A stretch of DNA of 64,000 nt, taken from Podarcis raffonei (Eukaryota > Chordata > Lepidosauria > Squamata > Lacertidae). The notes beneath the pieces were generated by a model, which made no database searches, was not told the origin of the DNA, and was given only the letters and a program-made list of their open reading frames with translations. The stretch is from NCBI RefSeq assembly GCF_027172205.1, contig NC_070603.1:10972001-11036000 (forward strand), given 5' to 3'. Shown here one piece after another: positions 1 to 10,456 of the stretch. The number at the start of each line of letters is the position of its first letter. The first letter of the stretch is position 1. Made by a program: the position numbers and the translations under genes.

Positions 1-522
1 CAAAAGGAATAAGGGGCACCAGATTTTGGTGTCACACAGTGCAGGTCTAAAATGTGAGACCCCAAGGTCTGCCACTGCATGGATTGCATAAGAAAAGCTC
101 AGATCTAATGTTTGCCTTAACCTTGGACCATACCTGACCTGTCCCATGGGGGGGAGGGAGGGGAATCACCCCATAGATGGTGTTCTTTATGTGGATGGGT
201 AATGAAGGGGCCTAGCTGCTTGCAACATTTCCAGCTTCCCATTCAAGCAGGAGCACAAGAAGATGCTCTGAAAACTACTCCCAGAATCAAGAACCGATTC
301 CCATACATATGTATCTCATTGGGCAATTCACAGGGGTGCCACCTTCATCGAACAGCATGGCTTAGGTTATTGCTGCACCACTGTACCAGAACCAGTGCCA
401 GGCTATTTAGTGCCCCAGGCAGGACTACTTGCACCCCCATTTTTTAATGCTAATTTCAATTTAAAAAAAAAAAGGGTTTGTAGAAATGCTAAAATTCTTC
501 AAAATGTAAAATGAAAATATTA
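1..522. other. Unique DNA, no gene seen
   Basis: No coding similarity, repeat or RNA gene is recognised. The short open frames here lack splice context and resemble no family I know. Confidence 0.5.
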
Positions 523-535
523 TCAGAAATGTATA

Positions 536-892
536 AAGGTCAAGGTAAAGGGACCCCTGACCATTAGGTCCAGCTGTGGCAAACTCTGGGATTGCAGCGC
601 TCATCTCGCTTTATTGGCCGAGGGAGCCAGCGTACAGCTTCCGGGTCATGTGGTCAGCATGACTAAGCCACTTCTGGCGAACCAGAGCTACGCACGGAAA
701 CGCCGTTTACCTTCCCGCCAGAGCGGTACCTATTTATCTACTTGCACTTTGTTGTGCTTTCGAACTGCTAGGTTGGCAGGAACAGGGACCGAGCAACGGG
801 AGCTCACCCCGTCGCAGGGATTCGAACCACCGACCTTCTGATCGGCAAGTCCTAGGCTCTGTGGTTTAACCCACAGCGCCACCCGCGTCCCT
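536..892 (-). mobile_element. Sauria-type tRNA SINE
   Basis: A near full-length SINE reads on the minus strand: a tRNA-like head containing the B-box sequence GGTTCGAATCCC, a body, and a 3' tail of TTTACC-type repeats at the left. It is flanked by a perfect 13-bp target-site duplication, TCAGAAATGTATA (523-535 and 893-905). Sauria SINEs are known squamate elements whose tail resembles that of BovB LINEs, the presumed source of their mobilisation. The perfect duplication suggests modest age. Confidence 0.9.
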
Positions 893-1111
893 TCAGAAAT
901 GTATAGGATACAACAAAAACCTAATCAGTATAAAACTGTGCCCCTCAAAGGTCACTGGCCTGCGCCCTGGGTGGCTGCCTAGCACCTTGCTGGCAATGAG
1001 CGATGTCAAAATATCACAGATCAAATCTTCGAATGTGTGAGAGGGAGAGAAGAACCCACAGAAGGCGGGTGCCTTCTTTGTCCGTTCACACACCAGACAC
1101 TTAAAAAAGTA

Positions 1112-1262
1112 CAGTGGTACCTCGGGTTAAGTACTTAATTCGTTCCAGAGGTCCGTACTTAACCTGAAACTGTTCTTAACCTGATGCACTATTTCTGGAT
1201 TAGCGGAGTCTGTAACCTGAAGCGTCTGTAACCTGAAGCGTATGAAACCCGAGGTACCACTG
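1112..1262. mobile_element. Tigger/pogo-like MITE, short form
   Basis: The inverted termini begin CAGTGGTACCTCGGGTTAA and end with its complement, flanked by TA on both sides (1110-1111 and 1263-1264). A TA target duplication and no coding capacity fit a non-autonomous Tc1/mariner-superfamily (pogo/Tigger-like) element. This copy lacks the middle segment found in the ~240-bp copies elsewhere in the window. Confidence 0.8.
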
Positions 1263-1269
1263 TATAACT

Positions 1270-2010
1270 CACTCACTGCCTCCGCCCAGAATATAGTTTA
1301 CCCCTCGCGGAGCTACAATTCCCAACACGCAGCGGATTTTGACATCGCGCTGAAATGGAATCCACTGTGATGGAATCCACCGCTGGATTCCACCCGTTCG
1401 GCGGCCAGCGACCCTTCTGGGTGGGAAGGAGGGAAAGCGAGGAGGCGGGCAGGTCTTTTCTTTTGTTAAAGCTGCTGGGGGCGGCGGGCAGGTTTGGGGG
1501 CTTCGGAATGACACCACTTTCTCCCGACCGGGGCAAGAGAAAAGAGAAGCGCAGCAGCGAGGGAAAGTGAAAGAAAGAGAAAGCCGAGGCGGGGAGGAGC
1601 CACCGCCTGAGCCCCTGGGGAGACATTCCACGCTGCAGCTGCAACCCGCCGCTCCCTCCGCCAAGCCCGGCTCATAAATTACTTTTCCCCTCCCGCCCCC
1701 GTCCTCCCTGCGAAACGCAGGGACCGGCCAATAGCGCGGCGTCCATCAATAACCCTGTCAAGAGCCAGCCAATGAGCGGCGGCCCTAAATCAGAGCTGTC
1801 AGCTTAGCCAGCCAATAGGAGCAGCCGAGCCGTAAATCTGTTAAAAGAGGGGAAAGAGGCGGCGGGGGGGGGAGAGAGAGCCAAGAATCGATTTGCGCGG
1901 AGACCTCTGGAATTGGGGAGGGGGGAATGTGCGAAAGGAGGAAGGGGCGAGGGAGCGTTAAGCAAAAAAATGAGGAGGGGGAAAGGACACCCCCATTCTC
2001 CCAATATACC
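1270..2010. promoter_or_regulatory. GC-rich, CpG-containing candidate promoter
   Basis: Between two MITE-rich flanks the sequence becomes GC-rich with many CpG dinucleotides, long purine and pyrimidine tracts and three CCAAT boxes. This is the only non-repeat stretch in the window with such composition. It may be the 5' end of a gene whose coding exons I cannot identify, in either direction. Overlapping open frames on both strands are of low complexity and match nothing I recognise. The promoter call is an inference from composition and motifs. Confidence 0.45.
1719..1840 (+). promoter_or_regulatory. Three CCAAT boxes in diverged ~42-bp repeats
   Basis: CCAAT pentamers lie at 1728-1732, 1769-1773 and 1812-1816, spaced 41 and 43 bp. 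Each sits in a similar unit: GCCAAT followed by a GC-rich run, then an A/T triplet, then CTGT(CA). The second and third units both start AGCCAGCCAAT. Evenly spaced, same-strand CCAAT boxes are typical NF-Y-bound promoter architecture. That NF-Y binds here is inferred. Confidence 0.5.
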
Positions 2011-2402
2011 GGGAGAGGGTCTCCTAGGGGTGCACGGCATACCTTATCAGGGCTGGCCTGAAAGAGGACCTCAGGCAGCGAGATGCTCAGGGGCTGCAAA
2101 TTATCTTTCTCCCACCCACCAAACCCCGCCAAGGTTCCTTCCTGATGTAAATCTTCCCTCACCCCCTTCTTCCCTGGTGGGGAGGGGGGTGTCATTTTGA
2201 GCCCCCCCCCAAGTGCCAAAATGTCTTGAGCCGGCGCTGTACCTTGCTCAACATCCGACGGTCCTAGAGGTCTACTTAAAGATCTGAGGTCTATGCCACC
2301 CTATGCCAAGTTGGGTGCTTGGCGCTACAACTCCCATCAGTCCCAGCCGGCACAGCTTCCCCTACACACCGGCCCAATGCTGTGTGAGCCCGATGGGAAT
2401 TG

Positions 2403-2633
2403 CAGTACCTCGGGTTACATACGCTTCAGGTTACAGACACTTCAGCTTACAGACTCCGCTAACCCAGAAATGTTACCTCGGGTTAAGAACTTTGCTTCAG
2501 GATGAGAACAGAAATCCCATGGCAGCAGGGGCACGAGGCCCCATTAGCTAAAGTGGTACCTCAGGTTAAGAACAGTTTCAGGTTAAGAACGGACCTCCAG
2601 AACGAATTAAGTTCCTAACCCGAGGTACCACTG
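2403..2633. mobile_element. Tigger/pogo-like MITE
   Basis: This is a long-form copy of the CAGTGGTACC family, including the central part that reads GAGGCCCCATTAGCTAAAG. The right terminus GGTACCACTG is followed by TA. The left terminus has lost a few bases relative to the other copies. Confidence 0.75.
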
Positions 2634-2688
2634 TACCTGGTTAGTACCAGCTTGGTACCCAGGTAGCAAAGGCTGGTCTATATTGAGT

Positions 2689-2880
2689 TCAGGGGTGCCA
2701 ACTTGAATGAAATATTGGGGGGGGGGTCAGATAAGCCCTGCCCCACATAATCGATCGCAGGACGTGGCATGCACACATCATTTGAATGGCAATACCCATC
2801 AACTTTAAGGGGGGGGTCTGACCACCTCAAATATTTTATTGGGGGGGGGCAAGGGACCTCTGCCCCTAGGAGTTGGCTTC
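2689..2880. mobile_element. hAT-like MITE, degenerate
   Basis: The segment opens CAGGGGTGCCAACTTGAA, contains two poly-G runs, and ends with a related inverted sequence containing AGTTGGC. The termini resemble hAT non-autonomous elements. No clear 8-bp target duplication was found, so the limits are approximate. Confidence 0.4.
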
Positions 2881-3079
2881 TATGATTGACTGGCAGGATT
2901 TCAGATGGGGAGCCTTTCCCAACTCTACCTGGAAATTATGGAGGCTGAACAGGTGCAAAGGCTTTTTTGTGGGTGGGGGGTAGGGGTGGGCAGCTACTGA
3001 AAATAACGCCGTTCCCTTCATACCATTTGAAAATAAATGGTTTTGAGCGGGAGGATGGGTTCGTATAAGAGGTAGATTA

Positions 3080-3290
3080 TGCACCTGCCCCATTAAGTGG
3101 CAAATGGAAATAGCGTTCCTAGTAATGAACTTAATAATTACCCAGCACCCATTAAGTCATCTCTAGACTCTCCTTGCAAATCCTGTTACATCATCATGCA
3201 CTTGCAGTGCGAGCTTAAGAGTCCCCCGACGCAGCGCCCTCATTAGCTTAATAGCGGTCGCTGAAACTGTGCCTCTGAAACAGACACACA
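3080..3290. other. Candidate conserved non-coding element
   Basis: This stretch is free of repeats, has no open frame of note and is rich in homeodomain-like ATTA/TAAT cores (for example TTAATAATTACC and CATTAGCTTAATAG). That texture is typical of vertebrate conserved non-coding elements. Conservation cannot be tested from one sequence. Confidence 0.3.
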
Positions 3291-3346
3291 CACAAAAATC
3301 AGGGTCTGAATCTGTAGTTATCTTCTCTCCCCTCAGTCCATAGTTA

Positions 3347-3715
3347 CCGTATTTTTCGCCCTATAAGGCGCACCGGCCCATAGGGTGCACCTAGTTTTTT
3401 GGGGGGGGATAAAGGGGGGGGAATTTATTTCCCCCCCAGGCGTGGGGCTGAGGCGGGGGAAGCCCGAGCTTTCCCCGACCCCAGCCCCCAGAACAGGCTG
3501 CTATCCGCAAGCCTTGGGAGCCCAGCGGGAAGTCGCACCGTGCTCCCAAGGCTTGCGGATAGCTTCCTGAAGCCTGGAGAACAAGAGGGGTCGGCGCACA
3601 CTGACCCCTCTCGCTCTCCAGGCTTCAGCGAAAGCCTGCATTCGCCCCATATGATGCACACACATTTCCCCTTCATTTTTGGATGGGAAAAAGTGAAATA
3701 GGGTGAAAAATACGG
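3347..3715. mobile_element. MITE with CCGTATTTTTCGC termini
   Basis: Inverted termini CCGTATTTTTCGC and its complement bound a GC-rich middle that contains an internal palindrome around TCCCAAGGCTTGCGGATAG. TA precedes the left end. The right flank reads TG, consistent with a mutated TA. This is a second Tc1/mariner-superfamily family, distinct from the CAGTGGTACC one. Confidence 0.75.
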
Positions 3716-4783
3716 TGTTTACATCATTATACTTTGGCCAACCAGAGGTCTGTTGGAAGCACAGGACCTGGGTGCAACAGCACCCTTATCTCCTGTGGTT
3801 TCTAGCAACTGTTATTCAGAAGTAAACTGCCTCCGACAGGTTGTGTACAACAATCAGGGTTAGTAGCCACAATTCTTTAAAACACCAGCAGCAGGCAAAG
3901 GAACGACAGCTCAAAAGTGCAGGGCTAAAGCAGAGCCACACATTGAAAACATTAAAAGGCTGAGCAAACAGGCACATCTTCACAGTTGCCACCAAAATGA
4001 CAGCAAACTGGACATGGGCATGCCATAGGCACATTGGAGATAATAGCCATCTAGCCTTTAAGCTTAATTTTTTAAAAAAATATGATTCTGTCTATTATTT
4101 ATTATTATTATTATTATTGCCAAGTTAGAGTCTATTTTTGTGTCCCACTGTTCCTCCAAAGACCTCAAGGCAACATAAACAATTTCTCCCCTCCAATAAA
4201 ATGCGCACATCTTTTTTCCTCACAACACCTCTGTGAAGGGCACCTGCTGAAATTCTTATTTTTAGACAAGTGTTTAAGATGAAAGAGCCTCATTCTCTTT
4301 TCACCTGACCATCCTAGGTGGGTCACTAGAAACTGGCTTGTGATCCAGTGCTGGACCACAATCTATATCATCTCCTCTCTTCCCCAAGCAAGAGAGTGAC
4401 TGGTTTTGTTCAAAGCTGAGAAGGGGCTAGCCATTGATGACTTAACCAGGTTTCAAAAGTGCAGGAAAATTCAGGACTAATGAATATCCTAGCTCCATAG
4501 ACGGGTTGCTAAGAATGAATAAAAACAAATATTTACCAGGTGAAAGCATACCATGAAGGACATACAGCCACATGTGGAGCTAATATACTGCCCATGTGCT
4601 GTGGAGAATTTCCTTTTACTACACAGCTGCACCCAGCCAGTGGTAAGATAAAATTCTCCTAAACGTGTGAGTGGAACGTAGATACTGTTTGTTTTGTTTC
4701 ATTTATGCCCCAGCCTTTTTTTCCTTTGAACTGAAGGCAGTGTACACAAGCAGCCTCCCATCCAGGCACCGACCAGATCTAGA
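3716..4783. other. Unique DNA with short simple repeats
   Basis: I see no gene. A short ATT run lies near 4095-4120. The remaining sequence shows no coding or repeat family I can name. Confidence 0.4.
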
Positions 4784-4867
4784 CTGTCGCAGGGATTTGA
4801 ACTACTGACCTTCTGATCAGCAAGTCCTAGGCTCTATGGTTTAACCCACAGCGCCACCCGCGTCCCT
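4784..4867 (-). mobile_element. Sauria-type SINE, head only
   Basis: Only the tRNA-like head is present, reading on the minus strand from GGGACGCGGGTGGCGCTG (complement) through the B-box region. The body and tail are missing, so the copy is truncated or partly deleted. Confidence 0.7.
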
Positions 4868-4924
4868 TTGGTTATACTAGCTGGGTCTAAGTTAAGAGTC
4901 CAACAATGTCCAGAGGACACCACG

Positions 4925-4992
4925 TTGCAAAACTGAATAGATGGAAGGGACCCTGAAAGTCACCTAGTCTAATTCCCTGCAATGCAAAAATC
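4925..4992 (-). mobile_element. CR1-type 3' tail fragment
   Basis: The complement reads GGGAATTAGACTAGGTGACT followed by GGGTCCCTTCCATC, the familiar CR1 3' end motif (tagactaggtgac...gtcccttcca). Only the tail survives. Confidence 0.5.
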
Positions 4993-4995
4993 ACA

Positions 4996-6058
4996 GATTA
5001 AAAAAATCTGGGAAAAAATTAAGAAGTGTTGTGGTTTTTAAGGCTACTACCGGAGTCTTTCTAAGAGAGCAGAAGGTGATTTGAGAGAAGCATGTTTTCT
5101 GTGCAGCACCCACATTTTTTGTGACCCGCCGTAGCCGTCTATCAAGCAGCTTTTGCAACAACGCAATAAGCAGCGTACTGCATACAAGAGGTCATCATAT
5201 AGCAACAACAGGAAGCAATCCTTTTTCCAAAATGCTTTCGACTTTTCAGAACCATCATCTTAAGCAGGGGTGATTTAGCACACCAGCTAAACCCCTTACC
5301 CCAGGTCCAGGGGGTTTCAGTCCGCACAATTCATAGACTGTCAGCACAGGCCACTATGGGTTGTACCTCATGTACAAAGATTGCACTGTGTGGGGATGGG
5401 CGAGTGAGGGTGGGAGGAGGAAAGTGAAGAAAGATACCTTGCTTTTGTTGGGCGCATCCCACACTCAGCACAGGAAACTGCCCATATCCTACACTCAGCA
5501 CAGGAAGCTGATGTCTGGATGGGTCTTCAGAGATTCACTGCTTTATTGTGGTGAGCTCTTGGAAACAAGGGACATCTGGAAAACATAAGGTAAAAAAAAA
5601 TATTTTAAAAATCAGTCATGGGATTGAGTGGCAGGGAGGGCTTGCAGTCTGGACGACCTGGCTTTAAGCTACTCGGCTGTGGGCTCACACAAAGGCAGGC
5701 TTAGGCGTTTGGCTACCTTAAGCAAAATGTTAAACTAGTCTGGCAAGGGAAGATTTAATTTAATTCCAGAGGCATGTGTGGGTTGGGAGAAGGATGTCAG
5801 GTATGCTTGTTCGGCTGATCCCTGCTAATCCAAATGACAGACTCGGACCCAGCAGCTTCAGTGCGAGCCTAAGGAGACAGGGCAATGCAGAAACTCATTG
5901 CATTAACTGCAATATTTTTCCTTCTATGCTCCCCACCCCCTTCTAGGTTATGCTGACAGCAGTCGACCAGCTTCCAAGGAGGGGGGAAGAGACTGGGCAG
6001 AAAAGGGCCAGTTGTATGGGTGCTGGGTGGATTCACACTTAACAGGCTGGGTCTGGAT
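4996..6058. other. Unique DNA, no gene seen
   Basis: No exon, RNA gene or repeat family could be assigned. Around 5820-5920 the texture is that of unique, possibly constrained sequence, but I have no specific evidence. Confidence 0.35.
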
Positions 6059-6387
6059 CATAGGTAGGCAAACCAAGGCCCGGGGGCCGGACCCTGCCCA
6101 ATGGCCTTCTAAATCCGGCCCGCAAACGGTCCGGGAATCAGCGTGTTTTTACATGAGTAGAATGTGTCCTTTTACTTAAAATACATCTGTGGGTTATTTG
6201 CGGGGCCTGCCTGGTGTTTTTACATGAGTAGAATGTGTGCTTTTATTTAAAATGCATCTCTGGGGTTTTTGTGGGGCATAGGAATTTGTTCATTTTCCCA
6301 CCCCCAAAAAAATATATAGTCCGGCCCCCCCACAAGGTCTGAGGGACAGTGGACCAGCCCCCTGCTGAAAAAGCTTGCTGGCCCCTG
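6059..6387 (-). mobile_element. hAT (Charlie-like) non-autonomous element
   Basis: On the minus strand the element opens with a CAGGGGCCAGCAAGC-type terminus and ends in GGTTTGCCTACC. These are Charlie-like termini around a 'cagcagggggctggtcc' body. The 8-bp flanks are GTCTGGAT (6051-6058) and GTCTAGAT (6388-6395), seven of eight matching. A related, longer copy lies at 31980-32672. Confidence 0.8.
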
Positions 6388-6467
6388 GTCTAGATGTTCA
6401 GAATGCAGAGGTGTTAAAATTAGCCAGTGCCACATCAGGCTGTGGCAGGTGGGCGAGAAATCACATA

Positions 6468-6727
6468 CCGTATTTTTCGCTCTATAAGATGCACCAGACC
6501 ATAAGACGCGCCTAGCTTTTGGAGGAGGAAAACAAGAAAAAAAATATTCTGAATCCCAGAAGCCAGAACAGCAAGAGGGATCGCTGCGCAGTGAAAGCAG
6601 CAATCCCTCTTGCTGTTCTGGCTTCTGGGATAGCTGCGCAGCCTGCATTCGCTCCATAAGACGTACACACATTTCCCCTTACTTTTTAGCAGGGGAAAAA
6701 ATGAGTCTTATAGAGCAAAAAATACGG
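6468..6727. mobile_element. MITE with CCGTATTTTTCGC termini
   Basis: Complete copy with TA on both sides (6466-6467 and 6728-6729). The middle is a near-perfect palindrome around TCCCAGAAGCCAGAACAGCA, so a transcript would fold into a long hairpin. Confidence 0.85.
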
Positions 6728-6742
6728 TACCTAATACCCCCG

Positions 6743-6763
6743 CCACACACACACACACACACA
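6743..6763. repeat. (CA)n microsatellite
   Basis: Uninterrupted CA repeat immediately downstream of a MITE. Confidence 0.9.
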
Positions 6764-7071
6764 TTACCTGCAAAGATAAACGAGCACCTGCAGTGGAGAG
6801 AAAGTTTGTCTGCTACTCTGCAGTACTGCACTCAGGACAGGACTTTGGGGCAGAAGTTCTAGCAGCCCCACTCAGCAGAGCGAGCAGGAGAGCTAATAAA
6901 CACAGCAGGAATACCTCACCCTGTTTTGAAGGATGGTGGCCTGGTGCAAAAACAGCAACAGGTGAAGCTTCTCATTGGAGCAGCACCTTGATGAAAGACC
7001 CTCTTCTGCTGCTAAAGGCACAGGAGCCCTTTCCACTTTTGCATCTGACAATCTTAGTAATGGACATTGTT

Positions 7072-7342
7072 GTTGTTGTTTAGTCGTTTAGTCGTGTCTG
7101 ACTCTTCGTGACCCCATGGACCAGAGCACACCAGGCACTATATGCCTGTTGTCTTTGTCCATGGAGTTTTCTTGGCAGGGATTCTGGAGTGGCTTGCCAG
7201 TTCCTGCTCCAGGTGGATCACGTTTGATCAAAACTCTTCACTATGACCTGTCCATCTTGGGTGGCCCTGCACAGCATAGCTCATAGCTTCTCTGAGTTAT
7301 TCAAGCCCCTTTGCCACGGCAAGGCAGTGATCCATGAAGGGG
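7072..7342 (-). mobile_element. Internally deleted BovB derivative
   Basis: On the minus strand the 3' end is that of RTE-BovB (GTCAGACACGACTAAACGAC then AAC repeats), but it is joined directly to a different upstream segment (CTTCATGGATCACTGCCTTG onward). The ORF2 C-terminal region seen in other BovB copies here is missing. A perfect 16-bp duplication, AGTAATGGACATTGTT (7056-7071 and 7343-7358), shows that the 271-bp unit inserted as such. It is a SINE-like non-autonomous BovB form. The origin of its 5' part is inferred to be BovB 5' sequence. Confidence 0.75.
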
Positions 7343-7411
7343 AGTAATGGACATTGTTTGCTTTAATTCAAACTATCTAAAGGGGTGGGAGGGACCTCTG
7401 ACCCTCTAGGT

Positions 7412-7546
7412 CAGTGTTGGCCAAACTTGGCCCTCCAGCTGTTTTGGGACTACAACTCCCATCTTCCCTAGCTAACAGGACCAGTGGTCAGGGAAGATGG
7501 GAACTGTAGTCCCAAAACAGCTGGAGGGCCAAGTTTGGCTAGACTG
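7412..7546. mobile_element. Palindromic hAT MITE
   Basis: The two arms read GGCCCTCCAGCTGTTTTGGG and its complement around a short centre with ACTCCCATC. Flanking 8-mers are CTCTAGGT (7404-7411) and CTCTAGAT (7547-7554). The near-perfect hairpin and 8-bp duplication indicate a hAT MITE. Confidence 0.85.
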
Positions 7547-7554
7547 CTCTAGAT

Positions 7555-8540
7555 CTTCTTGGACCCCAGATCCCATCAGCCGCTGGCTGGCCAGTATGAC
7601 CAGTGGTTCAATGAGAGGCACAATGTAGAAGCCACAGCTCCCCCCATCCCTTATGGGCAGAGGCAGAAGACAAGTCCCATGTCTAAATTTACTGCAAATG
7701 TGCTGGTGGTTTTCTGTTTCTGGAAGGTTTTTAATGGGGGGAGCATTCCTAAAGGCACACACACCCTCCCCATCTGCAGTCTGATATAGCACAGTCCCCT
7801 GTACAACCTCATTCTGTTGTATTCACAGACCAGACCTTGGCTAAACACTAGAGGGTATTTCGGGACAACCTGAGCCTGTACAAAACAGATGGGCTCCTTC
7901 TGAACTACTTGCTGGCACGTAACATGCAAAAGCACACAGGGCAGCTTTTAAGCTGAGTCCTGGTGGAAAGCTGAGGAGCATCCAGTTCAGGAAGACTCAT
8001 CCCTTAGGGACAGATGGTGTCAGTCTTTCAGACCTTCACAGTGCAGATCAGGTGCTGGAACTTGGCAAGTGGCGGACTGAAGCAAGCAATGGCAGCTGTT
8101 TTATAGGGAGTCACAGAGGAGCTGGGCATGAAGAGGACATTTGGTACCAGAAGCTAATAAGAAGGTGTTTATATGTGAATGCCAGATGGGGGTATTGGAA
8201 GTGCTTCTTACAAAAAGGGAGCATAGATATTGCAGGCATATTAGATGCCCAGAGGAAGAGTGAAAATCAGTGTGATACAGTGGATCAGATACACTGGAAA
8301 TGAAATCTGAGGGCAAAAGGACGTATTGAGATGGGACTGCCCTGGCTGCCAGAGATCGGGGGAAGTTCAAGAAGAACCACTGTGGCTGAAAATATCCAAG
8401 CCCCAAAAGGTAATATGGTATTTGTCACCTGATCAAAACTCTGATGACAAATGTGAGCTGGAGGAAGAAATCAATGAGGCAGCCCAAGAAGAAACTATTA
8501 AAATAATGGATGACTTCAGCACAACACTCCCATTGATTGA
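7555..8540. other. Unique DNA, no gene seen
   Basis: Several open frames of 75-105 codons occur on both strands. None resembles a known protein or has convincing splice or start context. No repeat is recognised. Confidence 0.35.
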
Positions 8541-8544
8541 GGTC

Positions 8545-8875
8545 GCTTCCAGACGACCTGTTTATTGAGCATTCATCCTGATTTGTTTGCACAAAGTTTG
8601 CAAAGCTATTGGTCAGCTATTTACCGAGCATTTATTCCGATTTGTTTGCAGGGAGGTTAGACAATGTTTTTTAAAGCAAATGTTACCCCATACTTTCCAG
8701 TGCATTTTCCTGTTACTTCCCTTGCTACAAAAAAATATGATGGGGTTGTACACTGGTTTGTTGTGCAAGAGCTCCAAATCTGCTATAACTCTGCAGCCTG
8801 AATTTGCCAGTATTTGATTGAATCCCACCTGAAAATAGTGACAGTCTGGAAGTGCCCAGAATAAGTGTTCAAGTT
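8545..8875 (+). repeat. Unclassified interspersed repeat, copy 1
   Basis: Segments such as TGATTTGTTTGCACAAAGTT, CTTTCCAGTGCATTTTC and CTGAATTTGCC recur in the same order at 43976-44375. The two copies are strongly diverged and indel-rich, so this is an old family, possibly a DNA transposon relic. I cannot name it. Confidence 0.55.
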
Positions 8876-9066
8876 GTCACAAAAAGCTGATTAGAGAGGA
8901 AGGCAGCTCCCATCAGTTGGCACCCTGACTTCACTTGATGCTTCCCCCAACCCAATTAGTTCTGTTGTTCTGTTATTTATAATAGTAAAGCAATTGTGGG
9001 GGAATACAATAACTCATCACCATCATCCATTTAAATCTGCAGAGTGGCTGTACCCCTCTACATTAC

Positions 9067-9226
9067 CTTCTGCTCTGGTTCGCCAGAAGCGGCTTAGTCA
9101 TGCTGGCCACATGACCTGGAAGCTGTACGCCGGCTCCCTCAACCAATAAAGCGAGATGAGCGCCGCAACCCCAGAGTCGGTCATGACTGGACCTAATGGT
9201 CAGGGGTCCCTTTACCTTTACCTTCT
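9067..9226 (+). mobile_element. Sauria-type SINE, 5'-truncated
   Basis: Only the 3' half is present, from GCTCTGGTTCGCCAGAAGCG to the TTTACC tail. TACCTTCT occurs on both sides, partly merged with the tail, and may be a short target duplication. The tRNA head is missing. Confidence 0.8.
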
Positions 9227-9385
9227 AGTCACATCAAAAATGTTGGATGCAAGCTTTTCAATCCTGATCATTTTGGCTCAAAAAAACAGGTGGCCATGTC
9301 AGACCTATATGTTTCATCCAAATCTGCCTCAAATCATGCATTAAGGAAAGGGGTGGGGTGTGGTCTGATTTTAAAATCAAAAGAA

Positions 9386-9605
9386 ACATGTGGGTAGTGT
9401 TGTGTAGTAGTTAAGATTGTTGGGCCTGGGAGACCTGGGTTCAAATTCTGGCTCAGCTATGAAGCTCAGTCAGAGACCTTGGGCCAGTCTCTCAGCCTAA
9501 CATACCTCACTGGGGTATTGTGAGGATAAAATGAAGAAGGGAGAACCATGGACATCACCTTGAGTTTCTTGAGGTGGAGTGGAATATAAAGACAATGCCA
9601 ACATT
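9386..9605 (+). mobile_element. MIR/CORE-like tRNA-derived SINE
   Basis: The head (TAGTAGTTAAGATTGTTGGG, then CTGGGTTCAAATTCTGGCTC) carries recognisable A- and B-box sequences. A body follows with ACCTTGGGCCAGTC and GTATTGTGAGGATAAAATG, the order seen in MIR-type SINEs. The copy is diverged. Fragments of the same family occur at 21880-21940, 27478-27560 and 55125-55260. Confidence 0.6.
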
Positions 9606-10385
9606 CATCTATGGCTTGCTTTTACTCAGCAAGCCCCTCAAAAGGGCTGCAACCACAGCAATAAGCCCAGCTAAGAAAAAGCTCAGGGTGTGGGTTGCAG
9701 AGATATAAGCAATGGGCAGGAAGGGTTCCTGCCTCCTTGACCTATTTGCCCCACATGCTCACAACTGGAATCTCACTTTGACTTCATGATGCATGATTCC
9801 AAGCAGACTTTGTTCTGGGAGGGGAGAGGACGGCGAACAAATAATAATATTATTTTTTTAGAAAGGAAGACAGGCAGAAAGAAAAGGAGACAGGTCATGT
9901 TGTTTCTGCCGTTATGGTCAGGTCTGTGGATTTTCAGCAGAAAGATAAATGAGCGAGGCTAGATAATTAGATTACCAAATAGACCACGATGATAAGGCAT
10001 CCAGTTACAAGGAGCATAGCAGTAAAAGAACGATATGTGATCCCTCTGGAAATACAAAACCAGCAACAACCCAGCAGCTTGTGAGTCTGCAGTCATTTAT
10101 GGATCTAGGCATTAACATGGAGTTGCATGCAATTACTTATCTGCATTTTATATCCCACCATTCTCTCATCGTGGAAGACAAGGCCAACACACACAGGGTT
10201 CCCATGCAAGCACTGGCCAGACCCATACCTAACAGCTTCAGCAAGCTGGCAGCTTCATGCCCACCTGCCCATCATCCACTGCTCCTGATTGCAACCTCCA
10301 GCAGTAATTGGCAATTAGCAGATTATCAAATGTAGCTGGATGCCACAAAAGGTCTTGGCCACTTCTGCAAATCAAGCTTCTCTTA
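9606..10385. other. Unique DNA, no gene seen
   Basis: No coding exon or repeat could be assigned. A short AAT run lies near 9840-9860. Confidence 0.35.
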
Positions 10386-10445
10386 AAGATACAACTATCT
10401 GACTTTTAGAAGACATCTGAAGGCAGCCCTGTATAAGGGCTCAAT
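10386..10445 (+). mobile_element. L2-clade LINE fragment split by BovB
   Basis: AGAAGACATCTGAAGGCAGC matches the C-terminal coding end of the L2-type LINE seen whole at 50932-51847. The remnant is interrupted by the BovB insertion that follows and then fades out. Confidence 0.6.
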
Positions 10446-10456
10446 AACCAGGTCAT

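Noticed and set aside
614-841. Open frames with the RKRRLPSRQSGTYLSTCTL-type pattern here and at many other sites
   Set aside because: They are translations of the Sauria SINE, repeated wherever a copy lies, and not genes.
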